Assembly: GCF_040548875.1 (NCBI RefSeq)
Contig: NZ_JBEPSJ010000001.1
Coordinates: 496,001 to 560,000, forward strand
DNA: 64,000 nt
Reading direction: 5' to 3'
DNA from: Conyzicola nivalis_A
GTDB lineage: Bacteria; Actinomycetota; Actinomycetes; Actinomycetales; Microbacteriaceae
In this document: one piece after another, positions 52,047-60,334 of the stretch
How the letters are laid out: the number at the start of each line of letters is the position of its first letter
How positions within the stretch are numbered: position 1 is the first letter of the stretch
Translations under genes and position numbers: made by a program
Notes under the pieces: generated by a model
What the model was told of the DNA's origin: nothing
Seen by the model: the letters and a program-made list of their open reading frames with translations, nothing else
Databases searched by the model: none

Positions 52047-52742
52047 CTAGGCGGCGTCGTCGGCGAACTCGGCCCGCGCACGGGCGACGACCATGCCGCG
52101 GGCCGAGGTGGGGAAACGCTCGAGCATCGCCCGCACTGCCGTGGCGTCGACGTCGGATCCGAACAGCTCGGTGCTCGGCTCGAAGCGCACACCCTCGGCG
52201 AGCGGACCGGCGACGACCGGGTCGAAGCCGAGCGCGTCGACCAGGTCGGCGACCGCCGACACGTCGGCGGGGTCGTCGCCCGCGATCGCGAGCGCCTTGC
52301 GCCCGGACTCTCCGGCGGGGCGCGCCTCGTCGTCGAGGTCGTGGTAGCCCATGTGGTTGAACGCCTTGACGACCCTGGAGCGGGGGAGGAAGTCCTGCAC
52401 GGTCTCGCTCGACGAGGTGCGCGGGTCGACGAGGTCGTCGCGGATGCCGTCGATCTCCCACCAGTAGTTCATGGCGTCGACGACGATCTTGCCGTCGAGA
52501 GCGTCGACGGGGATGCTGCGGTACTTGCCGAGGGGGAGCGCGAGGATCACGATGTCGGAGTTCTGCGCAGCGTCGGCCGCTGTCGTGGCGACGGCGCCGT
52601 GGCTGAGTACGTCGACGATGAGCGAGATCTTCTCCGGCGACCCCGACCCCGCGATGCGCACCCGGTAGCCGGCCTCGATCGCGAGACGGGCGAGGATCGT
52701 TCCGACCTTGCCCGCGCCCAGAATGCCGATCGTCGTGTCCAT
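52047..52742 (-). CDS. NADPH-dependent F420 reductase-like oxidoreductase
   Basis: A 231-residue Rossmann protein with the N-terminal motif TIGILGAGKVGT and SGSPEKI after strand 2, indicating NADP preference, and a KAFNHMGYHDLDDEAR segment typical of predicted dinucleotide-binding F420-reductase-like proteins. It is longer and clearly different from the protein at 39021-39641. Divergent from the MFS gene at 52839; no operator is evident. Confidence 0.85.
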   Translation of the reverse strand: MDTTIGILGAGKVGTILARLAIEAGYRVRIAGSGSPEKISLIVDVLSHGAVATTAADAAQNSDIVILALPLGKYRSIPVDALDGKIVVDAMNYWWEIDGIRDDLVDPRTSSSETVQDFLPRSRVVKAFNHMGYHDLDDEARPAGESGRKALAIAGDDPADVSAVADLVDALGFDPVVAGPLAEGVRFEPSTELFGSDVDATAVRAMLERFPTSARGMVVARARAEFADDAA

Positions 52743-52838
52743 GTCGCTGCGCCCTACTCTCGTCGTGTCTCAGCCGATGTGCCCTATAGAGGTCAAGCGG
52801 GTTGCAGTCGCCGACATTCCCCGGGTAGACCCGAGGTC

Positions 52839-54095
52839 ATGAATCCGGCGGCTAGGCGAGTGCAGCGCGTCTACCTGATCCTGCTGCTCGGCAACACGCT
52901 CGCCGCGTCGTTCATCTGGGGGATCAACACGCTCTTCCTGCTCGACGCCGGTCTGTCGAACTTCGAGGCGTTCGCCGCCAACGCGTTCTTCACCGCCGGC
53001 ATGGTGGTCTTCGAGATCCCTACCGGGGTGGTCGCCGACACCGTGGGGCGCAAGGCGTCGTACCTGCTCGGCACCATCACCCTCGCCGCGACGACCGGCC
53101 TCTACTGGCTGCTGTGGGTCTGGAGCGCTCCGTTCGTGTGGTGGGCCGTGGCATCCGTTCTCCTCGGCCTGGGCTTCACCTTCTTCTCCGGAGCGGTCGA
53201 GGCGTGGCTGGTCGACGCGCTCACCTCCACCGGGTACACCGGCAGCCTCGAGGCGGTGTTCGGCCGCGGACTCGTGGTCACCGGCGTCGCCATGTTCGTG
53301 GGATCGGTGCTGGGCGGGGTCGTCGCGCAGGCCACGGATCTCGGAGTGCCGTTCGTGCTGCGGGCCGTGATCCTCGTGATCATGTTCGTCTTCGCGGCAG
53401 TGGTGATGCGCGACATGGGGTTCACCCCCGACCGTTCTCTCGGACCGCTGAAGGCGACCCGCCACGTGCTCTCCGAATCGGTGGAACACGGCCTCAGAAA
53501 ACGGTCGGTGCGCTACGTCATCCTCTCGGCGCCGTTCGCGTCCGGTGTGGGCATCTACGCGTTCTACGCCCTGCAGCCCTACCTGCTCGAGCTCTACGGC
53601 GACCCGTCGGCCTACTCGATCGCGGGACTCGCCGCGGCGGTGCTCTCACTCGCCCAGGTCGCCGGCGGCGTGCTGGCGCCCCGCCTGCGCGGCATGTTCG
53701 CCAAGCGCACGACCACGGTGATCGGTGCCTCGCTGATCAGCATCGCCACGCTCATCCTGCTCGGCCTGAACAGCCTCTTCTGGCTGGCCGTCATCCTGCT
53801 GGTGGTCTGGGGATTCGTGTTCGCCGTCGCCGGCCCGGTGCGGCAGGCCTACCTCAACGACATGATCCCGTCGAAGCAGCGCGCCACCGTGCTGTCGTTC
53901 GACTCGCTCTTCGGCAGCCTCGGCGGCGTGTTCGTGCAGCCCGCGCTGGGTCGCGCGGCCGACCTAGGCGGCTACGGCACCTCGCTCGTGATCGGAGGGG
54001 TGGTCGAGCTGATCGGCATCCCGTTCCTGTTCGCCAGCCGACGCCAGCACGACCCGGCAGACACGAACACGGCGAAGCAGGCCGCCGACCAGTAG
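52839..54095 (+). CDS. MFS transporter
   Basis: A 418-residue major facilitator with 12 predicted helices. Motif A lies in the loop after helix 2 (PTGVVADTVGRKASYLLG), a strong MFS signature, and WLVDALTSTGYTG follows helix 4. It resembles drug/metabolite exporters of unknown substrate. ATG 52839 follows CCGAGG; the frame is open for 361 codons upstream only because it reads across the divergent genes. Confidence 0.88.
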   Translation: MNPAARRVQRVYLILLLGNTLAASFIWGINTLFLLDAGLSNFEAFAANAFFTAGMVVFEIPTGVVADTVGRKASYLLGTITLAATTGLYWLLWVWSAPFVWWAVASVLLGLGFTFFSGAVEAWLVDALTSTGYTGSLEAVFGRGLVVTGVAMFVGSVLGGVVAQATDLGVPFVLRAVILVIMFVFAAVVMRDMGFTPDRSLGPLKATRHVLSESVEHGLRKRSVRYVILSAPFASGVGIYAFYALQPYLLELYGDPSAYSIAGLAAAVLSLAQVAGGVLAPRLRGMFAKRTTTVIGASLISIATLILLGLNSLFWLAVILLVVWGFVFAVAGPVRQAYLNDMIPSKQRATVLSFDSLFGSLGGVFVQPALGRAADLGGYGTSLVIGGVVELIGIPFLFASRRQHDPADTNTAKQAADQ

Positions 54096-54156
54096 GCAGA
54101 GCACGTGTAGTAGACACAGCAAGTATCGTCATGCCGGTCGCTCCTAGCGTGGTCGT

Positions 54157-54612
54157 ATGAGAACAGACACCCTGACCAGTCCGCTGGCGGTCGCCGGCAT
54201 CGCGCTGCGCACCAACAACCTCGAGGCGGCAGAGACCATCCCGCCGCAGTGGGGCGCCTTCTTCGACGGTGGCGGCGTCACGCAGATCCCGCACCGCCTC
54301 GGCGACGACGTGGTCGCCGTCTACACGGCGTTCGCGAACGAGGGCGAGAACAACGACGGCGACTACACGTTCGTGATCGGATGCATCGTGCCGGAAGGAT
54401 CCGCCCCGCCGCAGGGGCTGGCCACTGTCACCGTGCCGGCATCCGACCGTCTGGTCTTCCCCGTGGCCGCCGGTCGCCCCGACCTGGTCGGCGAAGCGTG
54501 GCAGCAGATCTGGGCGCGAACCGACCTCGCGAAGACCTTCGTCGCCGACTTCGAGCGCTATTCTGCCGAGGGAGACATCGAGATCTCGATCGGAGTGCGA
54601 CCGCAGCAATGA
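54157..54612 (+). CDS. GyrI-like/effector-binding domain protein
   Basis: A 151-residue stand-alone effector-binding (GyrI-like) domain: PLAVAGIALRTNNLEAAETIPPQW, VYTAFANEGENNDGDYTFVIG and IEISIGVRPQ match the SHS2-type fold that binds amphipathic ligands. Its TGA overlaps the ATG of an AraC regulator which itself carries a C-terminal GyrI-like domain, so the two are coupled. It may modulate that regulator's ligand response. Confidence 0.8.
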   Translation: MRTDTLTSPLAVAGIALRTNNLEAAETIPPQWGAFFDGGGVTQIPHRLGDDVVAVYTAFANEGENNDGDYTFVIGCIVPEGSAPPQGLATVTVPASDRLVFPVAAGRPDLVGEAWQQIWARTDLAKTFVADFERYSAEGDIEISIGVRPQQ

Positions 54613-55442
54613 ATCGTGCCGACTACACGCGTCAGCTCGTCGACGTCTGCGACTACATCTACGACCACCTCGACGACGACCTCGACCTGTTCCGGCTGGC
54701 GGAGGTCGCGCACCTCTCGTCGTACCACTGGCACCGTGTGTACCACGCGATGAGCGGGGAGACCGCGGCGAGCACCGTGCGTCGACTGCGGCTGCAGCGC
54801 GCGGCCGGCTACCTCGCAGACACCGCGATGCCGGTGGCCGAGGTGGCCCGACGCAGCGGTTTCGCCAGCACGGAGGTGTTCTCCCGCAACTTCCGCGAGG
54901 CGTACGGGATTCCGCCCGCCCGGTTCCGGGCATCGGGCGACCACACGCTGTACCGGGCGACGGCAGAAGCGCAGGCGGGGCGGCTGCCCGCGCACCCGGT
55001 CGGTCTGCGTCGCCTCGAGCAGCGGGTGATCGCAGCCTCCCCGCATCGCGGCGCGTTCGTCGACATCGGCCGGGCGTTCACCCGCGCGCGAGAGGGAGTC
55101 GGGGCGTCGCCCGGCGGCATGGTCGCCGTGTACTACGACGATCCGGAGGGTGCGCCAGAGGCCGAGCTGCGGTCGGCCGCGGGCATAGAGATCGCAGCGG
55201 ATGCCCCGTTGCCCACTCAGCTCGAACGGATCGTGCTGCCCGCCGGCGAGTACGCCGTGCTGGCCTACCGTGGCCCGTACGCCTCGATGCGCTCGGCGTA
55301 CACCTGGTTCTACGGCAGCTGGCTGCCGCAGAGCGGACGTGTGCCCGCCGACCATCCCGTGGTCGAGCACTACCTCAACGACCCCGCGGTCACTCCGCCC
55401 GGCGACCTGCGCACCGACATCGCGGTGCTGCTGGAGGGGTGA
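54609..55442 (+). CDS. AraC-family regulator with C-terminal GyrI-like domain
   Basis: A 277-residue regulator of the Rob/SoxS-plus-GyrI type: AraC double HTH at residues ~8-105 (DDDLDLFRLAEVAHLSSYHWHRVYH; MPVAEVARRSGFASTEVFSRNF) and an effector-binding domain at ~125-275 (VIAASPHRGAFVDIG; VYYDDPEG; YAVLAYRGPYASM). ATG 54609 overlaps the preceding stop (ATGA). Its HTH-first order is the Rob/BltR-like layout for sensing hydrophobic compounds. Target genes unknown; the neighbouring MFS exporter is a candidate. Confidence 0.87.
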   Translation: MNRADYTRQLVDVCDYIYDHLDDDLDLFRLAEVAHLSSYHWHRVYHAMSGETAASTVRRLRLQRAAGYLADTAMPVAEVARRSGFASTEVFSRNFREAYGIPPARFRASGDHTLYRATAEAQAGRLPAHPVGLRRLEQRVIAASPHRGAFVDIGRAFTRAREGVGASPGGMVAVYYDDPEGAPEAELRSAAGIEIAADAPLPTQLERIVLPAGEYAVLAYRGPYASMRSAYTWFYGSWLPQSGRVPADHPVVEHYLNDPAVTPPGDLRTDIAVLLEG

Positions 55443-55449
55443 CTGCGCC

Positions 55450-56244
55450 TCACGCCCGCCAGAAGCCGCAGAACGTGACATTGGCCTTCGGCACCCCGCG
55501 CGTGTTCACGAGCCAGCGACGCAGCGACGTGGGCAGCGACTGCTCGCCGACGAGGTACGCGTAGACCGGGCCCTCCGGAAGGTCGAAGTCCTGGACGGTG
55601 CTGAGGGCCAGCGCGCCCGGCCGGTCGTCGTGGCCGCGGACGAGCCAGTGCACGGTCATACCGGCGGGTGGGTCGAGCGGCTGGGCGTCGGCCGCATCCG
55701 GGATCTCGATGAACGCGTGACCCACCGAATCCCGCGGCATGTCGCGCAGGACTCCCGCTACGGCGGGCAGCCCGCTCTCGTCGGCGACCAGCAGCTGCCA
55801 GTCGACACCCGCGACGGGGGCGAACATGATGCCCTGGTCGAGCAGGGCGACGGTGTCGCCGGCGCGCGCCGAGCCCGCCCATCTGCTCGCCGGGCCGTCG
55901 TCGCCGTGCGCGACGAAGTCGATGTCGAGCTCCCGCTCGGCCGCGCGGAAATCGCGGACCGTGTAGTTGCGCATCACCGGGCGGGTGGCCTTCGGCATCG
56001 CCAGGAACTGCACGTAGCCGAGCAGGTTGATCTTCTTCGGCAGGTCGAAGTTCGCCACGACGTCGTCGGTCGGCGGCAGGAACAGCCGGAACCACTGGTC
56101 GAACCCCATCGGTTCGAACCGGTCGAGCGCCTCGCCGCCGAGGGTGACGCGGATGATGCCGGGGCTGATGCGGGCCGCGCGCACCACCTCGGCCACGACC
56201 ATGGTCGGGTTGGTCGGCTGCAGGGTGCGGGCGGGGGCGCTCAT
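55450..56244 (-). CDS. Siderophore-interacting protein (FAD-dependent ferric reductase)
   Basis: A 264-residue siderophore-interacting protein: an N-terminal FAD-binding barrel (MRNYTVRDFRAAERELDIDFVAHG contains the RxYT FAD motif) and a C-terminal NAD(P)-binding part (WQLLVADESGLPAVAGVL, AYLVGEQSLPTSLRRWLVNTRG). It reduces ferric siderophores in the cytoplasm to release iron. It is the last gene of the iron-uptake operon, 10 bp after the ATPase gene, so its product handles what the transporter brings in. Confidence 0.92.
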   Translation of the reverse strand: MSAPARTLQPTNPTMVVAEVVRAARISPGIIRVTLGGEALDRFEPMGFDQWFRLFLPPTDDVVANFDLPKKINLLGYVQFLAMPKATRPVMRNYTVRDFRAAERELDIDFVAHGDDGPASRWAGSARAGDTVALLDQGIMFAPVAGVDWQLLVADESGLPAVAGVLRDMPRDSVGHAFIEIPDAADAQPLDPPAGMTVHWLVRGHDDRPGALALSTVQDFDLPEGPVYAYLVGEQSLPTSLRRWLVNTRGVPKANVTFCGFWRA

Positions 56245-56254
56245 GGTGGCCTCT

Positions 56255-57070
56255 CTAGAGTGCGGAAAGCTCGGTCATGTGGTGGCGTCCGATCGGCAGC
56301 ATGAGCGGCTTGCCCGATGTCGGGTCGAGGATGACGCGGCTGTCGAGCCCGAACACGGTGCGCACCACCTCCTCGGTCAGCACCTCGGCGGGCGAGCCCT
56401 GCGCGTGCACCCGGCCGGCGGAGAGGGCGACGAGGTGGTCGGAGTATCGAGCGGCGAGGTTGAGGTCGTGCAGCACCATGACGATCGTGGTGCCCCGCGT
56501 GCTGTTGAGGTCGGTGAGAAGGTCGAGAACCTCGATCTGGTGGCTCACGTCGAGAAACGTCGTCGGCTCGTCGAGCAGCAGCAGGTCGGTCTGCTGGGCT
56601 AGGGCCATGGCGATCCAGACGCGCTGGCGCTGGCCGCCGGAGAGCTCGTCGACGCTGCGCTCGGCCAGCGCGGCGGTCTCGGTAGCCTCGAGGGCTTCAG
56701 CGACGGCGATGTCGTCTTCCCTGCTCCAACGGGAGAGGATGCCCTGGTGGGGGTGCCGTCCGCGCCCGACGAGGTCGGCGACGGTGATGCCCTCCGGGGC
56801 GATGGGCGACTGGGGGAGCAGGCCGAGCGTGCGCGCCAGCTGCTTGGCGGGCATGCGGTGCACGTCTCTGCCGTCGAGGACGACCCGGCCGGTGCGCGGG
56901 GCGAGCAGCCGTGACATCGATCGCAGAAGGGTCGACTTGCCGCAGGCGTTGGCGCCGACGATCGCGGTGACCTTGCCCGCGGGCACAACGAGGTCGAGCC
57001 CGTCGATGACCGTGCGGTCGGCGTAGCCGAGGGTCAGGTTCTCGATGGAGAGTGTGTGGTCGGTGGTCAT
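56255..57070 (-). CDS. Iron-siderophore ABC transporter ATP-binding protein
   Basis: A 271-residue FecE/FepC-type ATPase. Walker A is GANACGKST (39-47), the signature is DELSGGQRQRV near residue 140, and Walker B is LLLDEPTTFLD. The H-loop follows in MVLHDLNLAARY. The Walker A has Ala where GPNGCGKST is usual (GANACGKST), a tolerated variant. The ATG overlaps the permease stop (57067-57070), indicating stoichiometric coupling with the permeases. Confidence 0.93.
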   Translation of the reverse strand: MTTDHTLSIENLTLGYADRTVIDGLDLVVPAGKVTAIVGANACGKSTLLRSMSRLLAPRTGRVVLDGRDVHRMPAKQLARTLGLLPQSPIAPEGITVADLVGRGRHPHQGILSRWSREDDIAVAEALEATETAALAERSVDELSGGQRQRVWIAMALAQQTDLLLLDEPTTFLDVSHQIEVLDLLTDLNSTRGTTIVMVLHDLNLAARYSDHLVALSAGRVHAQGSPAEVLTEEVVRTVFGLDSRVILDPTSGKPLMLPIGRHHMTELSAL

Positions 57071-58155
57071 AGCGAGCCTCCCGCGCGATTGGTGCGGACG
57101 ATGAGATAGATGAGGTACGGGGCGCCGAGCACGCCGGTGACGACGCCGACGGGGAAGCGGGTGTCGAACGCGAACTGTCCGCAGAAGTCGGCGACGAGCA
57201 CCAGCAGGGCGCCGACCAGCGCCGAGGGGATGAGCAGGGATCCGCCGGGGCCGACGATGCGGGATGCGATGGGTCCGGCGAGGAAGGCGACGAACGCAAT
57301 CGGGCCGGTCGCCGCCGTCGCGAACGCGATCAGCCCGACCGCGGCGATGATGACGACGATGCGGGAGCGTTCGACGCGCACGCCGAGCGCCGACGCGGTG
57401 TCGTCGCCGAGCTGCCCCATCGAGAGGTTGCGCGACTGGCCGACGAGCACGGGCCCGAGCACGGCGAGTGCGACGAGCACCGGCACCACCTGCGCCCAGT
57501 TGGAGCCGTTGAGGCTGCCGGTGAGCCAGCGCGTCGCCTCCTGGAGGTCCCACTCGGCGGCCTGGGAGAGAACGTAGGCGGTGACGCTGTCGAGCATCGC
57601 GGCGATGCCGATGCCGATCAGGATCAGCCGGGTGCCGACGACGCCGCTCTTGAACGACAGCCCGTAGACGACGAGCGCGACGACGAGACCCGCGACGATG
57701 GCGAACGCAGACACCTGCGCCTCGCCGAGAGAGAGGGTGACGATCGCGAACGCGGCGGCGGCACTCGCGCCGGAGCTGATGCCGATGATGTCGGGGCTCG
57801 CGAGCGGGTTGCGCAGCATCGTCTGGAAGGTGACGCCGCCGATGCCGAAGCAGAGGCCGACGAGCACCGCGAGCACGGCGCGGGGCAGACGCAGCCTGCC
57901 GACCGTGAACGTGGCGCCGGCGACGTCGTGGCCGAGGATCACGCCGATCACGTCGGCGGGCGGGTAGAACGTCTGACCGACCATGAGCGTGATCGCGAAG
58001 CAGACGACGATGAGCGCGCCGAGCACCGCCATCACCGCTCGGCGGCGGGTCGCCCTGCGTCTGCGGCTGCTCGCGACGGTGTCGGCGGTGATCTCGCGCC
58101 GCTGCGTCGGGGCGTCGACGGTTTCGGTGCTGGCGTTCACCGTGCCCGCGCTCAC
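57067..58155 (-). CDS. Iron-siderophore ABC transporter permease, FecCD family (second)
   Basis: A 362-residue permease with about nine to ten helices and FecCD hallmarks: RLRLPRAVLAVLVGLCFGIGGVTFQ, RNPLASPDIIGISSGAS and AFVAFLAGPIASRIVG. The N-terminal 40 residues are a hydrophilic Thr/Arg-rich tail. GTG 58155 is chosen because it overlaps the previous permease stop by 4 nt (GTGA). It pairs with the upstream permease as a heterodimer. Confidence 0.92.
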   Translation of the reverse strand: MSAGTVNASTETVDAPTQRREITADTVASSRRRRATRRRAVMAVLGALIVVCFAITLMVGQTFYPPADVIGVILGHDVAGATFTVGRLRLPRAVLAVLVGLCFGIGGVTFQTMLRNPLASPDIIGISSGASAAAAFAIVTLSLGEAQVSAFAIVAGLVVALVVYGLSFKSGVVGTRLILIGIGIAAMLDSVTAYVLSQAAEWDLQEATRWLTGSLNGSNWAQVVPVLVALAVLGPVLVGQSRNLSMGQLGDDTASALGVRVERSRIVVIIAAVGLIAFATAATGPIAFVAFLAGPIASRIVGPGGSLLIPSALVGALLVLVADFCGQFAFDTRFPVGVVTGVLGAPYLIYLIVRTNRAGGSL

Positions 58156-59195
58156 AGTGCCCGCACCTTCTGCCGGCGCACGATGTAGATGAAGAAGGGG
58201 GCGCCGATCAGCGCGGTGATGATTCCGACGTCGACCTCGCCGGGGCGGGCGGCGATCCGGCCGACGATGTCGGCACCGGTGAGCAGGGCGGCGCCGAGCA
58301 CGGCCGAGAACGGCAGCAGCCAGCGGTGGTCGACGCCGATGAGCAGTCGGCAGGCGTGCGGCACGACGAGTCCGACGAAGGCGATCGGACCGGTGACCGC
58401 CGTGGTCGCGCCGCAGAGCACGACCGCGCCGAGCGAGGCGGCGCCGCGGGCGATCGCGACCCGTTCGCCGAGGCCGGCGGCGAGGTCGTCGCCCAGGGCG
58501 AGGGAGTTGAGGCCGCGGGCTGACAGGAAGCAGATGGCGAACCCGACGAGGAGAAACGGCAGCACCTGCAGGGTGCTGTCGAAGCTCGCACCGCCGACGC
58601 CGCCGATCTGCCACGACCGCACGCCGCCGGCGATATCGTTGCGGGGCAGCACGACGGCGGTGACGAACGAGGCGAGGGCGGCGGATGTCGCGGCTCCGGC
58701 GAGGGCGAGCTTGAGGGGTGTCGCGCCTCCACGGCCGAGTGATCCGACCGTGTAGACGAAGAGGGCGGCCACGGCGGCGCCGGCGATCGCCACCCAGATG
58801 AAGCTCGTCGCCGACGAGAGACCGAAGTAGGCGAGGCCGATGACGACGGCGAGCGACGCCCCGAGGTTCACCCCGAGGATCCCGGGGTCGGCGAGCGGGT
58901 TGCGCGTCACTCCCTGCATGACGGCGCCCGACATGCCGAGGGCGGCGCCGGCGATGACGGCGAGCACTGTGCGGGGGATGCGCTTGGCGACGGCGGCCTC
59001 GTCGAAGCCGTCGACCGAGCCGCCGAGGGCGGCGACGATGTCGTCGAGGCCGACCTCGCGGGAGCCGACCATGACCGACGCCACCATGAGAAGGCCCAGC
59101 ACCCCGAGAGCGCCGAGCAACCATACCCCCCGCAGCCGCCGCGGACGTCGCACGATGGCGACGTCCGGGGCGGTCAGGGTACCGCTAGCGGTCAT
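58152..59195 (-). CDS. Iron-siderophore ABC transporter permease, FecCD family (first)
   Basis: A 347-residue FecCD permease: KRIPRTVLAVIAGAALGMSGAVMQ, RNPLADPGILGVNLGAS and the cytoplasmic coupling region AFVGLVVPHACRLLIG. It forms the membrane channel with the second permease. The ATG overlaps the substrate-binding-protein stop by 4 nt, so all transporter parts are translated from one message starting at the iron box. Confidence 0.93.
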   Translation of the reverse strand: MTASGTLTAPDVAIVRRPRRLRGVWLLGALGVLGLLMVASVMVGSREVGLDDIVAALGGSVDGFDEAAVAKRIPRTVLAVIAGAALGMSGAVMQGVTRNPLADPGILGVNLGASLAVVIGLAYFGLSSATSFIWVAIAGAAVAALFVYTVGSLGRGGATPLKLALAGAATSAALASFVTAVVLPRNDIAGGVRSWQIGGVGGASFDSTLQVLPFLLVGFAICFLSARGLNSLALGDDLAAGLGERVAIARGAASLGAVVLCGATTAVTGPIAFVGLVVPHACRLLIGVDHRWLLPFSAVLGAALLTGADIVGRIAARPGEVDVGIITALIGAPFFIYIVRRQKVRAL

Positions 59196-60217
59196 TCTGC
59201 CTTGTCAGCGGCCTGGGAGATGAGCGACGCGTAGTCGTCGAGCACCCAGGAGATGGAGAGGGGTGTGGGGTTGGCGGCGGTACCCAGCGGGCTGGTACCG
59301 GGCAGGTTCACGATCGAGCCACTCGCAACCGCCGGCATCTGCGACAGCAGCGGGTCGGCCGTGAGGGCGGCGACGAGGTCGTCTCCGCCGTAGGTCACGA
59401 TGATGTCGACATCGCCGAACGCGTCGGCCTGCTCGGCGCTCTGCGTGAGCGAGAACTTGTCGGTCGAGTCGGACGCCTCGGCGATGCTGGCCGGGAACTC
59501 GAGTCCGAGGTCTTCGAAGAACATCGTGCGGGTGTCGTGCGTGGTGTAGAAGCTGACCTCGCTGAGGTCGGCGGTGTCGACGTGGGTGAGGAACATCGCG
59601 GTCTTGCCCGCGATCGACGGGTACTTCGCTGCGGTGGCGGCGATCTCGTCCTCAAGCTCGGCGATGAGAGCGTCGCCCTCGTCGGCCAGGCCGATGGCCT
59701 CGCTGTTGAGCTCGATCATCTCGCGCCACGGGGTGCCCCAGGCGGTCTCCTTGTATGCGACTACGGGGGCGATCTCGCTCAGCGTGTCGTAGTCCTCCTG
59801 GGTGAGCCCGGAGTATGCGGCGAGGATCACGTCGGGCTGGGTGTCGGCGACGGCCTCGAAGTCGATGCCGTCGGTCTCGTCGAACAGCACCGGGGTCTCG
59901 GCGTCGAGCTCGTCGAGCTTCTCCTTCACCCAGGGCAGCAGGCCGTCGGAGTCGTCGTCGCCGAAGTTCGCGGCGGCCATTCCGACCGGGACGACTCCGA
60001 GTGCGAGCGGCACCTCGTGGTTGGCCCAGTTCACCGTGGCGACGCGCTCGGGCTTGGTCTCGATCGTGGTGGTTCCGAGTGCGTGCTCGATCGTGATCGG
60101 GGTCCAGTCGCCGTCTGCCTCTGCTTGGGCGCTCGGAGCGGGGGTGGAGCAGGCGGTGAGCCCGGCTACGAGCAGCGTGGCCGCGGAGATGACGGCCAGT
60201 CGTGATGCGCGAGGCAT
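59192..60217 (-). CDS. Iron-siderophore ABC transporter substrate-binding lipoprotein
   Basis: A 341-residue FecB/FhuD-like lipoprotein: signal peptide with lipobox GLTAC (Cys23), an acidic linker and the two-lobe helical-backbone binding fold (PERVATVNWANHEVPLALGV, DFEAVADTQPDVILAAYSG, NPTPLSISWVLDDYASLI). It captures ferric siderophore at the cell surface. It is first in the operon and preceded by an iron box at 60274-60292. No siderophore biosynthesis genes are visible, suggesting uptake of xenosiderophores or biosynthesis elsewhere. Confidence 0.93.
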   Translation of the reverse strand: MPRASRLAVISAATLLVAGLTACSTPAPSAQAEADGDWTPITIEHALGTTTIETKPERVATVNWANHEVPLALGVVPVGMAAANFGDDDSDGLLPWVKEKLDELDAETPVLFDETDGIDFEAVADTQPDVILAAYSGLTQEDYDTLSEIAPVVAYKETAWGTPWREMIELNSEAIGLADEGDALIAELEDEIAATAAKYPSIAGKTAMFLTHVDTADLSEVSFYTTHDTRTMFFEDLGLEFPASIAEASDSTDKFSLTQSAEQADAFGDVDIIVTYGGDDLVAALTADPLLSQMPAVASGSIVNLPGTSPLGTAANPTPLSISWVLDDYASLISQAADKAE

Positions 60218-60273
60218 GGTGTCCTTTCGGTTGGGAGTGCAGATCCATGGATGCCCGGCGCGAGTGCGAAGCT

Positions 60274-60292
60274 TAGGATTGCCTTACCAAAC
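60274..60292. promoter_or_regulatory. DtxR/IdeR-type iron box
   Basis: TTAGGATTGCCTTACCAAA matches about 14 of 19 positions of the DtxR/IdeR consensus TWAGGTWAGSCTWACCTWA. It is 57 bp upstream of the first gene of the siderophore-uptake operon, the expected place for iron-dependent repression. Confidence 0.7.
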
Positions 60293-60334
60293 CTAGGGCA
60301 GCGTCAGTCGCTTTGCAAACGGGGAGCCCGGGAT

